Shown: positions 6,052-14,827, counted from the stretch's first letter. The stretch: 20,663 nucleotides of DNA from Bordetella parapertussis (GCA_945873925.1 CAMCES010000028.1:1-20663); one strand, 5' to 3'. Notes: a model not told the origin generated them from the letters alone. A program made the numbers and translations.

Positions 6052-7095
6052 ATGTTTGGAGCATTTCGTCGGTATTTCTCCACCGACTTGGCAATCGACT
6101 TGGGCACAGCCAATACCCTGATTTATGTACGCGACCGAGGCATTGTGTTGGACGAACCATCGGTGGTCTCGATTCGCCACGAAGGCGGCCCGCAGGGTAA
6201 AAAAACCATTCAAGCAGTGGGCCATGAAGCCAAAGCGATGCTGGGCAAAGTGCCTGGCAATATCGAAGCCATCCGGCCGATGAAAGACGGCGTGATCGCC
6301 GACTTCACGGTCACCGAGCAAATGCTCAAGCAGTTTATCAAGATGGTGCACCCGCGTTCGTTGTTTCGCCCGAGCCCGCGCATCATCATTTGCGTGCCCT
6401 GCGGCTCGACCCAGGTGGAGCGCCGCGCGATCCGTGAATCCGCTTTGGGCGCTGGTGCCTCTGAGGTGTACCTGATTGAAGAACCCATGGCCGCAGCCAT
6501 TGGCGCTGGTTTGCCTGTATCCGACGCTTCGGGCTCGATGGTGGTCGACATTGGTGGCGGCACCACCGAGGTGGGTGTGATCTCTTTGGGCGGCATGGTC
6601 TACAAAGGCAGTGTGCGCGTGGGTGGCGACAAGTTTGACGAAGCCATCATCAACTACATCCGCCGCAACTACGGCATGTTGATTGGCGAGCCCACCGCTG
6701 AAGCCATCAAAAAACAAATTGGCTCGGCCTTTCCCGGCAGTGAAGTCAAAGAAATGGAAGTCAAGGGGCGCAACCTCTCCGAAGGCGTGCCCCGCTCTTT
6801 CACCATTTCTTCCAATGAAATTTTGGAAGCCCTGACCGACCCGCTCAACAACATCGTGTCAGCGGTCAAAAACGCGCTCGAGCAAACGCCGCCCGAGTTG
6901 GGTGCTGACATTGCCGAGCGCGGCATGATGCTCACCGGCGGCGGCGCTTTGCTGCGCGATTTGGATCGCTTGATGGCCGAGGAAACCGGCTTGCCGGTGT
7001 TGGTCGCCGAAGACCCGCTCACCTGTGTGGTTCGCGGTTGTGGCTTGGCCCTGGAGCGCATGGAACGGCTGGGTTCTATTTTTACCAGCGAATAA
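6052..7095 (+). CDS. mreB: Rod shape-determining actin homologue MreB
   Basis: MreB (347 residues, the same length as E. coli MreB) polymerises under the inner membrane and guides lateral peptidoglycan synthesis by the elongasome. The N-terminal MFGAFRRYFS resembles the membrane-binding amphipathic segment. Actin-fold ATP-binding motifs are intact: phosphate-1 AIDLGTANTLIYV (14-26), phosphate-2 VVDIGGGTTEVGVISLGG (164-181) and the adenosine loop MLTGGGALLRDL (293-304). The IEEPMAAAIGAGLPV block (142-156) is also highly conserved. It heads a shape operon, with mreC starting at the base after its stop. It is divergent from gatC, and the short intergenic space probably holds both promoters. Confidence 0.98.
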   Translation: MFGAFRRYFSTDLAIDLGTANTLIYVRDRGIVLDEPSVVSIRHEGGPQGKKTIQAVGHEAKAMLGKVPGNIEAIRPMKDGVIADFTVTEQMLKQFIKMVHPRSLFRPSPRIIICVPCGSTQVERRAIRESALGAGASEVYLIEEPMAAAIGAGLPVSDASGSMVVDIGGGTTEVGVISLGGMVYKGSVRVGGDKFDEAIINYIRRNYGMLIGEPTAEAIKKQIGSAFPGSEVKEMEVKGRNLSEGVPRSFTISSNEILEALTDPLNNIVSAVKNALEQTPPELGADIAERGMMLTGGGALLRDLDRLMAEETGLPVLVAEDPLTCVVRGCGLALERMERLGSIFTSE

Positions 7096-8013
7096 ATGCC
7101 ACTGGGCTCGCTGGACCGTTCACCGCCGCCTTTTTTCAAACAAGGCACTTCGGCGCTGACCAAGCTGGTGATCTTCAGTGTCATTTCTGTGGCCCTGATG
7201 TTTGCCGACCAGCGCTACAACATTGTTCAACCCGCCCGTTGGGTTTTGTCCTTGCTTATCTACCCGGTGGAGTGGCTGGCATTGCGTCCCCAAGCCGTGG
7301 CCAACCAATTCGGCGAATTGTTTGAGAGCAAGCAAGATGCCATGGTTGCGGCAGAGCAAGCCCGCGTCCAGTTGTTGGCGCAGGCTGTGCGAACAAGCCA
7401 GTTAGAGCAACTGGCCTTGGAGAACCGGCATTTGCGTGAATTGCTGGCCTTGCGCGATCGCCTGGACACCACGGCCATTGCCGCTGAGGTTCTTTACGAA
7501 GCGTCCGACCCCTTTACCCGAAAAATGATTTTGAACAAAGGGGCCAGCAGCGGCATCGTGACGAGCTCGCCCGTGATGGACGAGCAAGGTATCTTGGGTC
7601 AAGTCACCCGTGTGCATCCCCTGGTGAGTGAGATCACCTTGGTCACCGATCGCGAGCACTCGATCCCCGTGCTCAACACCCGCACGGGCGCGCGTGGCGT
7701 GGCATTTGGCGAGTCGGGCGGTGCGCCTTTGCTGGAGCTGCGCTATATGGCCACCAACGCCGACATCGAGGTCAATGATATTTTGACCACCAGCGGGGTC
7801 GACGGCGTTTACCCGGCAGGTATTCCGGTGGCAAAAGTTGTCAAGGTCGAGCGCCGCGCAGACTCGGTGTTTGCTCGAATTTTGTGTGAGTCCTTGGCGC
7901 GAGTCCAAGGCGCCCGACATGTCATGGTGCTGGGCCCCTTGAAATCCGAGCTGCCCGGCTTCAATGCACTGCCCGCCTTGCCACAGCCTGTTTACAAAGG
8001 GGGTCGGCGATGA
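7096..8013 (+). CDS. mreC: Rod shape-determining protein MreC
   Basis: MreC (305 residues) is the bitopic inner-membrane scaffold of the elongasome. Its periplasmic domain binds and activates PBP2. Visible features in order: a short cytoplasmic N-terminus, one membrane segment near residues 20-36 (LTKLVIFSVISVALMFA), a probable coiled coil at about 72-122 rich in Gln, Glu and Leu, then the beta-domain with the family motif LNKGASSGI (146-154), DEQGILGQV, and LLELRYMATNADIEVNDILTTSG-type text. The ATG follows the mreB TAA directly with no strong Shine-Dalgarno, so translation is probably coupled to mreB. The stop overlaps mreD by 4 bp. Confidence 0.96.
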   Translation: MPLGSLDRSPPPFFKQGTSALTKLVIFSVISVALMFADQRYNIVQPARWVLSLLIYPVEWLALRPQAVANQFGELFESKQDAMVAAEQARVQLLAQAVRTSQLEQLALENRHLRELLALRDRLDTTAIAAEVLYEASDPFTRKMILNKGASSGIVTSSPVMDEQGILGQVTRVHPLVSEITLVTDREHSIPVLNTRTGARGVAFGESGGAPLLELRYMATNADIEVNDILTTSGVDGVYPAGIPVAKVVKVERRADSVFARILCESLARVQGARHVMVLGPLKSELPGFNALPALPQPVYKGGRR

Positions 8014-8540
8014 TCATGCCGCGCGGCCAACAGTTGCTGTTGCCAGCCAACCCCATGTTCATGGTGTTGAGCTTGGCGCTGGCCTTGTTGTTCAACATGG
8101 TGCAGAGCATGGCCTGGCTGGGCAATGCGGCATGGGCCCCCGATTGGCTGGCCCTGGTGCTGGTGTTTTGGGCAGTTCACCAACCCTTGAAAGTCGGTGT
8201 CAGTGTGGCGTTTTGGCTCGGTTTGCTGACCGATGTACACCAAACCTCCTTGTTGGGTCAGCATGCCCTGACCTACACCGTGCAGGGCTTCTTGGCCACC
8301 ATGATTCACCGGCGTATTTTGTGGTTTGATCTGCCTTCCCAGGCCTTGCAAGTGCTACCGGTTTTTTTGGCTGCGCAGCTGCTGGAGTTGAGTTTACGTA
8401 TCACGGCGGGCAGCTTGTTTCCGGGTTGGTTGAGCTTGCTCGCCCCCGTGCTGCAGGCCTGTTTGTGGCCGGTCATCACCGTCTTGTTGTTGGCCCCGCA
8501 GCGCCGCGCTCCTGACCCAGACAAACACCGCCCACTATGA
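8010..8540 (+). CDS. mreD: Rod shape-determining protein MreD
   Basis: MreD (176 residues) is a polytopic inner-membrane partner of MreC in the elongasome. The sequence is almost entirely hydrophobic helices (about 5-6), with WAPDWLALVLVFWAVHQP and WLGLLTDVHQTSLLGQHALTYTV matching the short conserved stretches of this poorly conserved family. Identity is strongly supported by position: it overlaps mreC by 4 bp upstream and mrdA by 4 bp downstream (both ATGA). Length is normal. Confidence 0.93.
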   Translation: MIMPRGQQLLLPANPMFMVLSLALALLFNMVQSMAWLGNAAWAPDWLALVLVFWAVHQPLKVGVSVAFWLGLLTDVHQTSLLGQHALTYTVQGFLATMIHRRILWFDLPSQALQVLPVFLAAQLLELSLRITAGSLFPGWLSLLAPVLQACLWPVITVLLLAPQRRAPDPDKHRPL

Positions 8541-10531
8541 GTTTGCTGCGCAATGTCGAGTACGACCTTAAACGCTTTCGTGCGAGGGTGGTGATCGCGT
8601 CTTTGTTTGTGATGTTTGTCTTTGGCGTGCTTTTTTTGCGCCTGGCTTATTTGCAAATTTGGCGCTATCAAGAATTCAATGCGCAGGCTGAAAGCAACCG
8701 CACCGCCATTGTGCCCATCGTGCCTAACCGTGGCGTGATCATGGACCGCAATGGGGTGGTCTTGGCCACCAACTACTCGGCATACACCCTGGAGATCACC
8801 CCCTCCAAAATCACCGAGCCATTGGAGGTGGTGATTGAAAAACTCTCTGTCTTGATTGACATCCAAGGCCGCGACAAGCGCCGCTTTCGCAAATTGCGCG
8901 AAGAGTCCAAGAGTTTTGAGTCGGTTCCGATCCGTACCCGTTTGACGGATGAGGAGGTGGCGCGGTTTGCGGCCCAGCGTTACCGTTTCCCAGGCGTTGA
9001 AATCCGTGCCCGTTTGTTTCGCAACTATCCCTACAACGAACTGGCCAGCCATGTCATTGGCTATATTGGGCGCATCAACCCGTCAGAAAAAGAAAAGCTC
9101 GAGGAGTCCGACAGCGCGGGCAATTACCGTGGAACCGATTACATCGGCAAGCTCGGCATTGAGCAAAGTTACGAGCCTCAGCTGCACGGTCAAACCGGTG
9201 TGCATGAAATGGAAACATCGGCGGGCGGACGGGCTGTTCGCCGCCTGCGCAGCAGCCCAGCCACACCAGGCAACACCGTGGTGTTATCGATCAACATCAA
9301 GCTGCAAAAAATGGTGGAGGATTTGTACGGTGATCGCCGTGGCGCCTTGGTAGCCCTAGACCCTGCCAGCGGTGAGGTGCTCGCCTTTGTCAGCAAACCC
9401 ACCTTTGACCCCAACTTGTTTGTCGAAGGCATCGACACAGACAACTGGCAAAAACTCAACGAATCCCTCGACAAGCCCTTGCTCAACCGGGCGTTGCGAG
9501 GTACGTACCCACCGGCCTCAACTTACAAACCTTTCATGTCCTTGGCCGCCTTGCACACAGGCAAACGGTCCGCCAGTTTTTTGGTCAGTGACCCAGGCTA
9601 TTTCATGTTTGGCAGCCATAAATTCAGGGATGACAAACAAAGCGGTCATGGGATGGTGGACATGTACAAGTCGATCGTCGAGTCCTGTGACACCTACTAC
9701 TACACCTTGGCGCGGGACATGGGTGTTGACCTGATGCACGAGCAGATGAAGCCGTTTGGTTTTGGCCAGCTCACCGGGATTGATATTCAGGGAGAGTCGC
9801 GCGGTATCCTGCCCTCAACCGAATGGAAGCGCACCAGCTACAAAAGACCCGAGCAACAACGTTGGTATGCCGGAGAAACCATCTCCTTGGGCATCGGCCA
9901 GGGTTACAACAGTTTCACCATGCTGCAACTCGCCGTGGCCACCGCGAGCTTGGCCAACAACGGGGTTCGTACCCGCCCACACCTGGTGCGTGAAGTGCTC
10001 GATGTGGAGAGCAAAGAAAGTCAACCGGTGGTCAAAGCCCAAGCACAAAGCCTGGGCTATAAGGCCGAGGACCTGGAGATCATCCGACAGGCCATGATCG
10101 GTGTGAATTTGGAAGGCACCTCGGCTGCAAGCTTTGCTGGCGCGAATTACAGCAGCGCCGGCAAAACCGGCACTTCCCAAGTATTTACCATCAAACAAAA
10201 CGAAAAATACAACGCCAGCAAAATCGATGAGCGGTTGCGAGACCATGCGCTGTTCATCGCCTTTGCGCCCGCAGAAAACCCGAAAGTGGCTTTGGCCTTG
10301 GTGGTGGAAAACGGTGGTTTTGGCGCCCAAAGTGCAGCGCCGATCGCCAGACGGGTGTTTGACTTTGTGCTTGAGGGTGTCTACCCGTCCGAACAGGATA
10401 TCCAAGCTGTGCGAAAAGGCTTGGCGACACGTCCGCTGGGCAAGCCGCGACCTGTCTCAAGCATGCCCTGGCCGCCCAAGCCTTTGCCAGACCCAGAAGC
10501 AAGCGAGACAACAGCCATTCCCGACAAGTGA
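8537..10531 (+). CDS. mrdA: Penicillin-binding protein 2, elongasome D,D-transpeptidase
   Basis: PBP2 (664 residues) crosslinks new peptidoglycan during rod elongation and is activated by MreC. It is a class B PBP anchored by one N-terminal membrane helix (about residues 17-38). Conserved PBP2 text includes PNRGVIMDRNGVVLA (63-77) and the non-catalytic pedestal around GRAVRRLRSSPATPGN. Transpeptidase motifs are all present: STYK (328-331, nucleophile S328), SCD (383-385, the PBP2 form of SxN) and KTGTS (543-547). The C-terminus is proline-rich after residue 630 (PWPPKPLPDPE). It is the last gene of the mre operon here. The glycosyltransferase partner gene rodA, which often follows mrdA, is absent, and a terminator comes 11 bp after the stop. 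Confidence 0.97.
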   Translation: MSLLRNVEYDLKRFRARVVIASLFVMFVFGVLFLRLAYLQIWRYQEFNAQAESNRTAIVPIVPNRGVIMDRNGVVLATNYSAYTLEITPSKITEPLEVVIEKLSVLIDIQGRDKRRFRKLREESKSFESVPIRTRLTDEEVARFAAQRYRFPGVEIRARLFRNYPYNELASHVIGYIGRINPSEKEKLEESDSAGNYRGTDYIGKLGIEQSYEPQLHGQTGVHEMETSAGGRAVRRLRSSPATPGNTVVLSINIKLQKMVEDLYGDRRGALVALDPASGEVLAFVSKPTFDPNLFVEGIDTDNWQKLNESLDKPLLNRALRGTYPPASTYKPFMSLAALHTGKRSASFLVSDPGYFMFGSHKFRDDKQSGHGMVDMYKSIVESCDTYYYTLARDMGVDLMHEQMKPFGFGQLTGIDIQGESRGILPSTEWKRTSYKRPEQQRWYAGETISLGIGQGYNSFTMLQLAVATASLANNGVRTRPHLVREVLDVESKESQPVVKAQAQSLGYKAEDLEIIRQAMIGVNLEGTSAASFAGANYSSAGKTGTSQVFTIKQNEKYNASKIDERLRDHALFIAFAPAENPKVALALVVENGGFGAQSAAPIARRVFDFVLEGVYPSEQDIQAVRKGLATRPLGKPRPVSSMPWPPKPLPDPEASETTAIPDK

Positions 10532-10541
10532 TGGGCATGAA

Positions 10542-10570
10542 AAAAGCACCCTTGTGCGGTGCTTTTCTTT
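10542..10570 (+). terminator. Intrinsic terminator after mrdA
   Basis: Perfect 9-bp stem AAAAGCACC (10542-10550) / GGTGCTTTT (10558-10566) with a 7-base loop, running into TTTTCTTTT. The A-run/T-run symmetry would also allow function on the minus strand, but no minus-strand gene ends here (the GMC gene stops at 10700). It ends the mreB-mrdA operon. Confidence 0.9.
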
Positions 10571-10699
10571 TGACACGCTCACCCACTGTGGTCGGTTGCG
10601 TGTGTTTTGTCTCCCCATACCCTCGATGACTGGACAAGCCAGCCGAGTGAGAGAACTTTAGTGCTGAATGGTCTGTTGGGGTCCTAGGGCTTTCCCGAA

Positions 10700-12349
10700 T
10701 CAACCTGGCTTGGCGGACTGTATGAGCATTTCTGCCGCCCGTTCTGCCAGCATCAACACGGGGCTGTTGGTGTTGCCACTGGTGATGGTGGGCATGACGC
10801 TGGCATCCACCACACGCAGGCCAACTAACACGCCGCCGCGCCCATCGCGCACCCGCATTTCGCTGTCTACCACCGCCAGTGGATCGTCCAAGCGACCCAT
10901 GCGAGCAGTGCCCACCGGGTGAAAGATGGTGGTGCCAATGTCGCCAGCCAGCCTGGCCAAGTCCTCATCAGTTTGGAACTGGGCGCCGGGTTTCCATTCC
11001 TCGGGCTGGTAACTGGCCAAGGCAGCTTGCGCAGCAATGCGCCGGGTCACCCGCAAGGAGTCGGCAGCGACTTGGCGGTCGGCATCGGTGGTCAAATAGT
11101 TGGGTGCGATCAGCGGCGCTTGGGTGAAGTCTGGGTTTCTCAAGTGCACAGAGCCACGGCTGGTGGGGTTGAGGTTGCACACACTCGCTGTGAACGCGGG
11201 AAAAGTGTGCAAGGGTTCGCCAAACGCATCCAAGCTCAAAGGTTGCACATGGTATTGGATGTTGGGGTAGGGCAGCGACGGGTCGCTGCGGGTGAAGGCG
11301 CCGAGTTGCGAGGGTGCCATGCTCATCGGCCCACTGCGCTTGAACAGGTATTCCAAGCCGATGGCCGCCTTACCCCACCAATTGTTGGCCAAGGTGTTGA
11401 GCGTCTTCACACCTTTCACCTTGAATACTGCTCGGATTTGCAAATGGTCTTGCAGGTTTTCACCCACGCCTGGCAGGTCGATCAACGGCGAGATGCCATG
11501 CCTGTGCAGCAGGTCAGCCGGCCCGATGCCAGACAACTGTAGCAGTTGTGGCGAGCCGATGGCCCCAGCCGACAGCACGACAGCGTGGCTGGCGTTTGCA
11601 GTGACCATCGCTTGGCCGTTCCACACCTGGACGCCTGCGCAACGTGTGCCGCCATCGGGCTGGTTTTCCAGCAGCAAGCGACTGACTTGTGCGTTGGTCC
11701 ACATCTCGAAATTAGGACGGCCATAGCAAGTGGGTCGCAAAAAAGCCTTGGCGGTGTTCCAGCGCCAACCATTTTTTTGGTTGACCTCGAAATAGCCCAC
11801 GCCTTCGTTGGAGCCGCGGTTGAAATCATCGGTGGCTGCAATCCCCGCCTCAACAGCCGCTTGTGCAAACGCATCGAGCACATCCCAGCGCAATCGCTGT
11901 TTGTCTACCCGCCATTCACCGCCTGCGCCGTGCGACTCATTGGCACCCCGGTGGTGGTCTTCATGGCGCTTGAAATAGGGCAGGGCATTGTCCCAACGCC
12001 AGCGAGGGTCGCCGGTCACCTCGGCCCAGTGGTCGTAGTCGCGTGACTGACCGCGCATGTAAATCATGCCGTTGATACTCGAGCACCCTCCCAAAACCTT
12101 GCCACGCGGATAGCGCAAGCTGCGGCCATTGAGGCCAGCGGCTGGCTCGGTGTGATAGAGCCAATCGGTGCGCGGGTTGCCGATGCAATACAAATAGCCT
12201 ACGGGAATGTGTACCCAGTGGTAATCGTCTTTGCGTCCGGCTTCAATCAGCAGCACACGTTTGCTGCGGTTCGCGCTCAAGCGGTTGGCCAGCAGACAAC
12301 CGGCGGTGCCAGCGCCGACGATGATGTAGTCGAAATCGGTGTCGCTCAT
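10700..12349 (-). CDS. GMC-family FAD-dependent oxidoreductase (choline/alcohol dehydrogenase-like)
   Basis: This 549-residue cytoplasmic-type flavoprotein belongs to the glucose-methanol-choline family, which oxidises alcohols to aldehydes. The N-terminal Rossmann motif for FAD is VGAGTAGCLLANRLS (11-25) with the ribose-binding acidic residue in LLIEAGRK. GMC signature 1 is around PRGKVLGGCSSINGMIYMRG (81-100) and signature 2 is SAGAIGSPQLLQLSGIGP (260-277). The active-site His is in FHPVGTARMG (H477), and the second His/Asn position falls in SGNTNSP (526-528). No signal peptide is visible. It lies 15 bp after a methylmalonate-semialdehyde-type dehydrogenase on the same strand, so its product may be passed to that enzyme. 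The substrate cannot be told: betA, polyethylene-glycol dehydrogenase and long-chain alcohol dehydrogenase homologues all look alike. Confidence 0.92.
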   Translation of the reverse strand: MSDTDFDYIIVGAGTAGCLLANRLSANRSKRVLLIEAGRKDDYHWVHIPVGYLYCIGNPRTDWLYHTEPAAGLNGRSLRYPRGKVLGGCSSINGMIYMRGQSRDYDHWAEVTGDPRWRWDNALPYFKRHEDHHRGANESHGAGGEWRVDKQRLRWDVLDAFAQAAVEAGIAATDDFNRGSNEGVGYFEVNQKNGWRWNTAKAFLRPTCYGRPNFEMWTNAQVSRLLLENQPDGGTRCAGVQVWNGQAMVTANASHAVVLSAGAIGSPQLLQLSGIGPADLLHRHGISPLIDLPGVGENLQDHLQIRAVFKVKGVKTLNTLANNWWGKAAIGLEYLFKRSGPMSMAPSQLGAFTRSDPSLPYPNIQYHVQPLSLDAFGEPLHTFPAFTASVCNLNPTSRGSVHLRNPDFTQAPLIAPNYLTTDADRQVAADSLRVTRRIAAQAALASYQPEEWKPGAQFQTDEDLARLAGDIGTTIFHPVGTARMGRLDDPLAVVDSEMRVRDGRGGVLVGLRVVDASVMPTITSGNTNSPVLMLAERAAEMLIQSAKPG

Positions 12350-12364
12350 GGTGAGGACACTGCC

Positions 12365-13876
12365 TTAGGTGGAGGTCGGCATGACGAACTCGGCACCCTT
12401 GGGCGTGCTCTCAGGCCAGCGCTGCATGATCGACTTTTGCTTGGTGTAAAAGCGCACGCCTTCCTCACCGTAGGCGTGCATGTCACCAAACAGCGAGCGC
12501 TTCCAACCGCCAAAACCGTGCCAGGCCATGGGCACCGGTATCGGGACATTGATGCCGACCATGCCCACTTGGATGCGCCGCGAGAACTCACGCGCGAGGT
12601 TGCCGTCGCGGGTGAAGCAACTCACGCCGTTGCCAAACTCGTGGTCGTTGATGATTTGCACCGCGGTGGCAAAGTCGGGAACACGCACGCAGGCGAGTAC
12701 CGGGCCAAAGATTTCTTCCTTGTAAATCCGCATCTTGGTGGTCACCTGGTCAAACAGCGTGCCGCCCATCCAAAAACCGTTGTCGCAACCCGCACCTGCT
12801 GCCGCGCCTTGAAAGCCTCGGCCATCGACCAACAGCTTGGCGCCTTCTTTCTCACCTTGCGCAATGTAGCCGCTGATGCGCTCGAGCGCGGCTTGGGTGA
12901 CGATCGGGCCCATCTCAGCGGCCAGGTTTTCGCCGTTGAGCACTTTCAAGGTTTGGGTGCGCTCGATGAGTTTGGGCATGATCTTGTCAGCCACCTCGCC
13001 CACCAAGACCGCGACAGAAATCGCCATGCAACGCTCGCCCGCCGAGCCGTAAGCCGCGCCAATCAGGGCGTCGACTACCTGATCGAGGTCGGCATCAGGC
13101 ATGACAACCATGTGGTTCTTCGCGCCACCCAAAGCCTGCACCCGCTTGCCGTGGTGTGCGCCTGTTTCATAGATGTAGTTGGCGATCGGTGTCGAGCCGA
13201 CAAAGCTCACCGCTTTGACGGCGGGGTGAACCAACAGCGCATCGACCGCCTCTTTGTCGCCCTGCACCACATTGAACACACCGTCGGGCAAGCCGGCAAG
13301 TTTCAGCAAATCGGCCATCATCAAGGCCGGTGTCGGGTCGATCGGGCTGGGTTTGAGCACAAAGGTGTTGCCCGCCGCAATCGCCACCGGGAACATCCAC
13401 ATGGGCACCATCACCGGAAAGTTAAAGGGCGTGATGCCCGCCACCACACCGAGTGGCTGGCGCAGGGTCCAGTTGTCGATGCCGGTCGACACCTGCTCGG
13501 TGTAGTCGCCCTTGAGCAGTTGTGGGATGCCGGTGGCGAACTCCACGATGTCAATGCCACGCGCGACTTCACCTTGCGCATCGGTGAAGACCTTGCCGTG
13601 CTCAGCCGTGATCGCGTGGGCCAGTGCGTCTTTGTGCTGGTTGAGCAACTCCAAAAACCTGAACATCACGCGGGCGCGGCGCAGCGGCGGCGCATCCGCC
13701 CAGGTAGGAAACGCGGCTTGGGCGGCGGCCACGGCCATGTCCACATCCTGGCTGGAGCCCAAAGCCACTTGCGCGGTGACCGCGCCCGTGGCGGGGTTGG
13801 TCACGGCTTGGCGGCGGGTGCTGTGCCCGGCCGTAGGGCTGCCGTGGATGTGGTGGCCGATCAAAGTTGCGCTCAT
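12365..13876 (-). CDS. mmsA: Methylmalonate-semialdehyde dehydrogenase (CoA-acylating)
   Basis: This family converts methylmalonate or malonate semialdehyde with NAD+ and CoA to propionyl- or acetyl-CoA plus CO2, in valine, beta-alanine and myo-inositol breakdown. The 503-residue protein has aldehyde dehydrogenase landmarks: the oxyanion Asn in ITPFNFPVMVPMWMFP (N152), FVGSTPIANYIYE (215-227), and the catalytic Cys in GSAGERCMAIS (C283). The MMSDH-specific GKRVQALGGAKNHMVVMPDAD block replaces the glutamate-containing motif of ordinary ALDHs, as expected for the CoA-acylating subgroup. I chose ATG 13876 (MSATLIGHHIHG); a TTG start at 13888 would add four residues, and neither has a clear Shine-Dalgarno. 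It lies between an SDR gene and a GMC oxidoreductase gene, so the exact pathway is open. Confidence 0.93.
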   Translation of the reverse strand: MSATLIGHHIHGSPTAGHSTRRQAVTNPATGAVTAQVALGSSQDVDMAVAAAQAAFPTWADAPPLRRARVMFRFLELLNQHKDALAHAITAEHGKVFTDAQGEVARGIDIVEFATGIPQLLKGDYTEQVSTGIDNWTLRQPLGVVAGITPFNFPVMVPMWMFPVAIAAGNTFVLKPSPIDPTPALMMADLLKLAGLPDGVFNVVQGDKEAVDALLVHPAVKAVSFVGSTPIANYIYETGAHHGKRVQALGGAKNHMVVMPDADLDQVVDALIGAAYGSAGERCMAISVAVLVGEVADKIMPKLIERTQTLKVLNGENLAAEMGPIVTQAALERISGYIAQGEKEGAKLLVDGRGFQGAAAGAGCDNGFWMGGTLFDQVTTKMRIYKEEIFGPVLACVRVPDFATAVQIINDHEFGNGVSCFTRDGNLAREFSRRIQVGMVGINVPIPVPMAWHGFGGWKRSLFGDMHAYGEEGVRFYTKQKSIMQRWPESTPKGAEFVMPTST

Positions 13877-13947
13877 GGGTTTGTACAAGGGTTGGGGAGA
13901 AGGGAGAGGTTGATTATCTGGAGATTCATGCCCATTGGGGGCTTGGC

Positions 13948-13980
13948 CGGGAGGCGATCATGGGTATCAACGGCCTCCCG
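13948..13980 (-). other. Strong hairpin overlapping the SDR stop codon
   Basis: CGGGAGGC (13948-13955) and GCCTCCCG (13973-13980) form a perfect 8-bp GC-rich stem with a 17-base loop that contains the SDR TGA. No U-run follows on the minus strand, so this is not a classic terminator. It may modulate or process the SDR-mmsA transcript. Confidence 0.4.
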
Positions 13981-14725
13981 ACACATCCACCAAGCTCATG
14001 GTGGTGTAACTGGCCGCATCGCTCAGCAACCAAACAACGGCTTGCGCCACCTCCTGGGCCGTGCCACCGCGTCCGATCGGGATCAGGTGCTGCAGGTCTT
14101 TCACCCGGTTGGGCTTGCCACCCGAGGCATGGATCTCGGTGTCAATCAAACCGGGGCGCACTGCGTTGACCCGGATGTTTTCGCCGGCCACTTCTTTGGC
14201 CAGCCCCAAGGTGAAGGTGTCGATCGCGCCTTTGGCGCTGGCGTAATCCACGTACTGACCGGGCGAACCAATGCGCGAGGCTGCGCTCGAGACATTCACA
14301 ATGCTGCCGCCTGTGCCGCCATGCTTGGGGCTCATGCGCCGCACGGCTTCGCGGGCGCAAATGAAGCTGCCCAGCACGTTCACCTCGAACATGCGCTTCA
14401 AACGCGCCACGCTCATTTCATCGACCCGTGCGTAGACATCGACCACGCCAGCGTTGTTCACCAGGCCCGTGAGTCGACCCATGTGCGCGTCGATCGCCTC
14501 GAACATGGCGATCACCTCGGCCTCCTCGGCCACATTGGCTTGAAAGGCGCGGGCTTGACCGCCTGCGCGCTCGATCTGCGCCACGACCTGAGCCGCCGAC
14601 TCGGCGTCTTGGGCATAGTTCACCGCCACCGCCCAGCCTTGGCTGGCGGCCAAGACAGCGGTGGCCGCGCCAATGCCACGGCCGCCACCGGTGACCAACA
14701 AAAGGGGTGTCGAGGTTTGGCTCAT
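13967..14725 (-). CDS. Short-chain dehydrogenase/reductase (glucose/ribitol dehydrogenase-like SDR)
   Basis: This 252-residue classical SDR is a cytoplasmic NAD(P)-dependent oxidoreductase. Visible motifs: cofactor loop TGGGRGIG (12-19), NNAG (90-93), active-site Ser in IVNVSSAASRIGSPG (S147) and YASAK (Y161, K165). RPGLIDTEIHASGG follows as the substrate-side loop. Within the family it resembles YgfF/sugar-dehydrogenase-like members with SSAASRxGSPGxYVDYAxxK; substrate not predictable. The start is supported by GGGAG at 14731-14735, 5 bases from the ATG. It is the first gene of a probable minus-strand operon, 90 bp ahead of mmsA, and is divergent from the isomerase-like gene at 14828. Confidence 0.92.
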   Translation of the reverse strand: MSQTSTPLLLVTGGGRGIGAATAVLAASQGWAVAVNYAQDAESAAQVVAQIERAGGQARAFQANVAEEAEVIAMFEAIDAHMGRLTGLVNNAGVVDVYARVDEMSVARLKRMFEVNVLGSFICAREAVRRMSPKHGGTGGSIVNVSSAASRIGSPGQYVDYASAKGAIDTFTLGLAKEVAGENIRVNAVRPGLIDTEIHASGGKPNRVKDLQHLIPIGRGGTAQEVAQAVVWLLSDAASYTTMSLVDVSGGR

Positions 14726-14827
14726 GGTGTCTCCCAGGCGCGGCGCAGCGCTGCAATGAAATAGTAGGATGCCGCATCAAGGCTTGCGGCGCGGCAAGCG
14801 AAAAAGATAACACGACTGGAACGCAGC
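14726..14827. promoter_or_regulatory. Divergent intergenic region with two dyads
   Basis: This 102-bp gap between the divergent SDR and isomerase-like genes contains a perfect 10-bp palindrome GCAGCGCTGC (14745-14754) and an inverted repeat GCTTGC/GCAAGC (14782-14787 and 14794-14799). They could be regulator sites for either side. No convincing -35/-10 pair was found, and no regulator gene is adjacent. Confidence 0.3.

Noticed and set aside
12152..14764. An 870-codon open frame on the + strand opposite the GMC, mmsA and SDR genes
   Set aside because: It runs antisense to three well-supported genes; its His/Gly/Arg-rich text resembles no family. Long antisense frames are common in GC-rich coding DNA with biased third positions.
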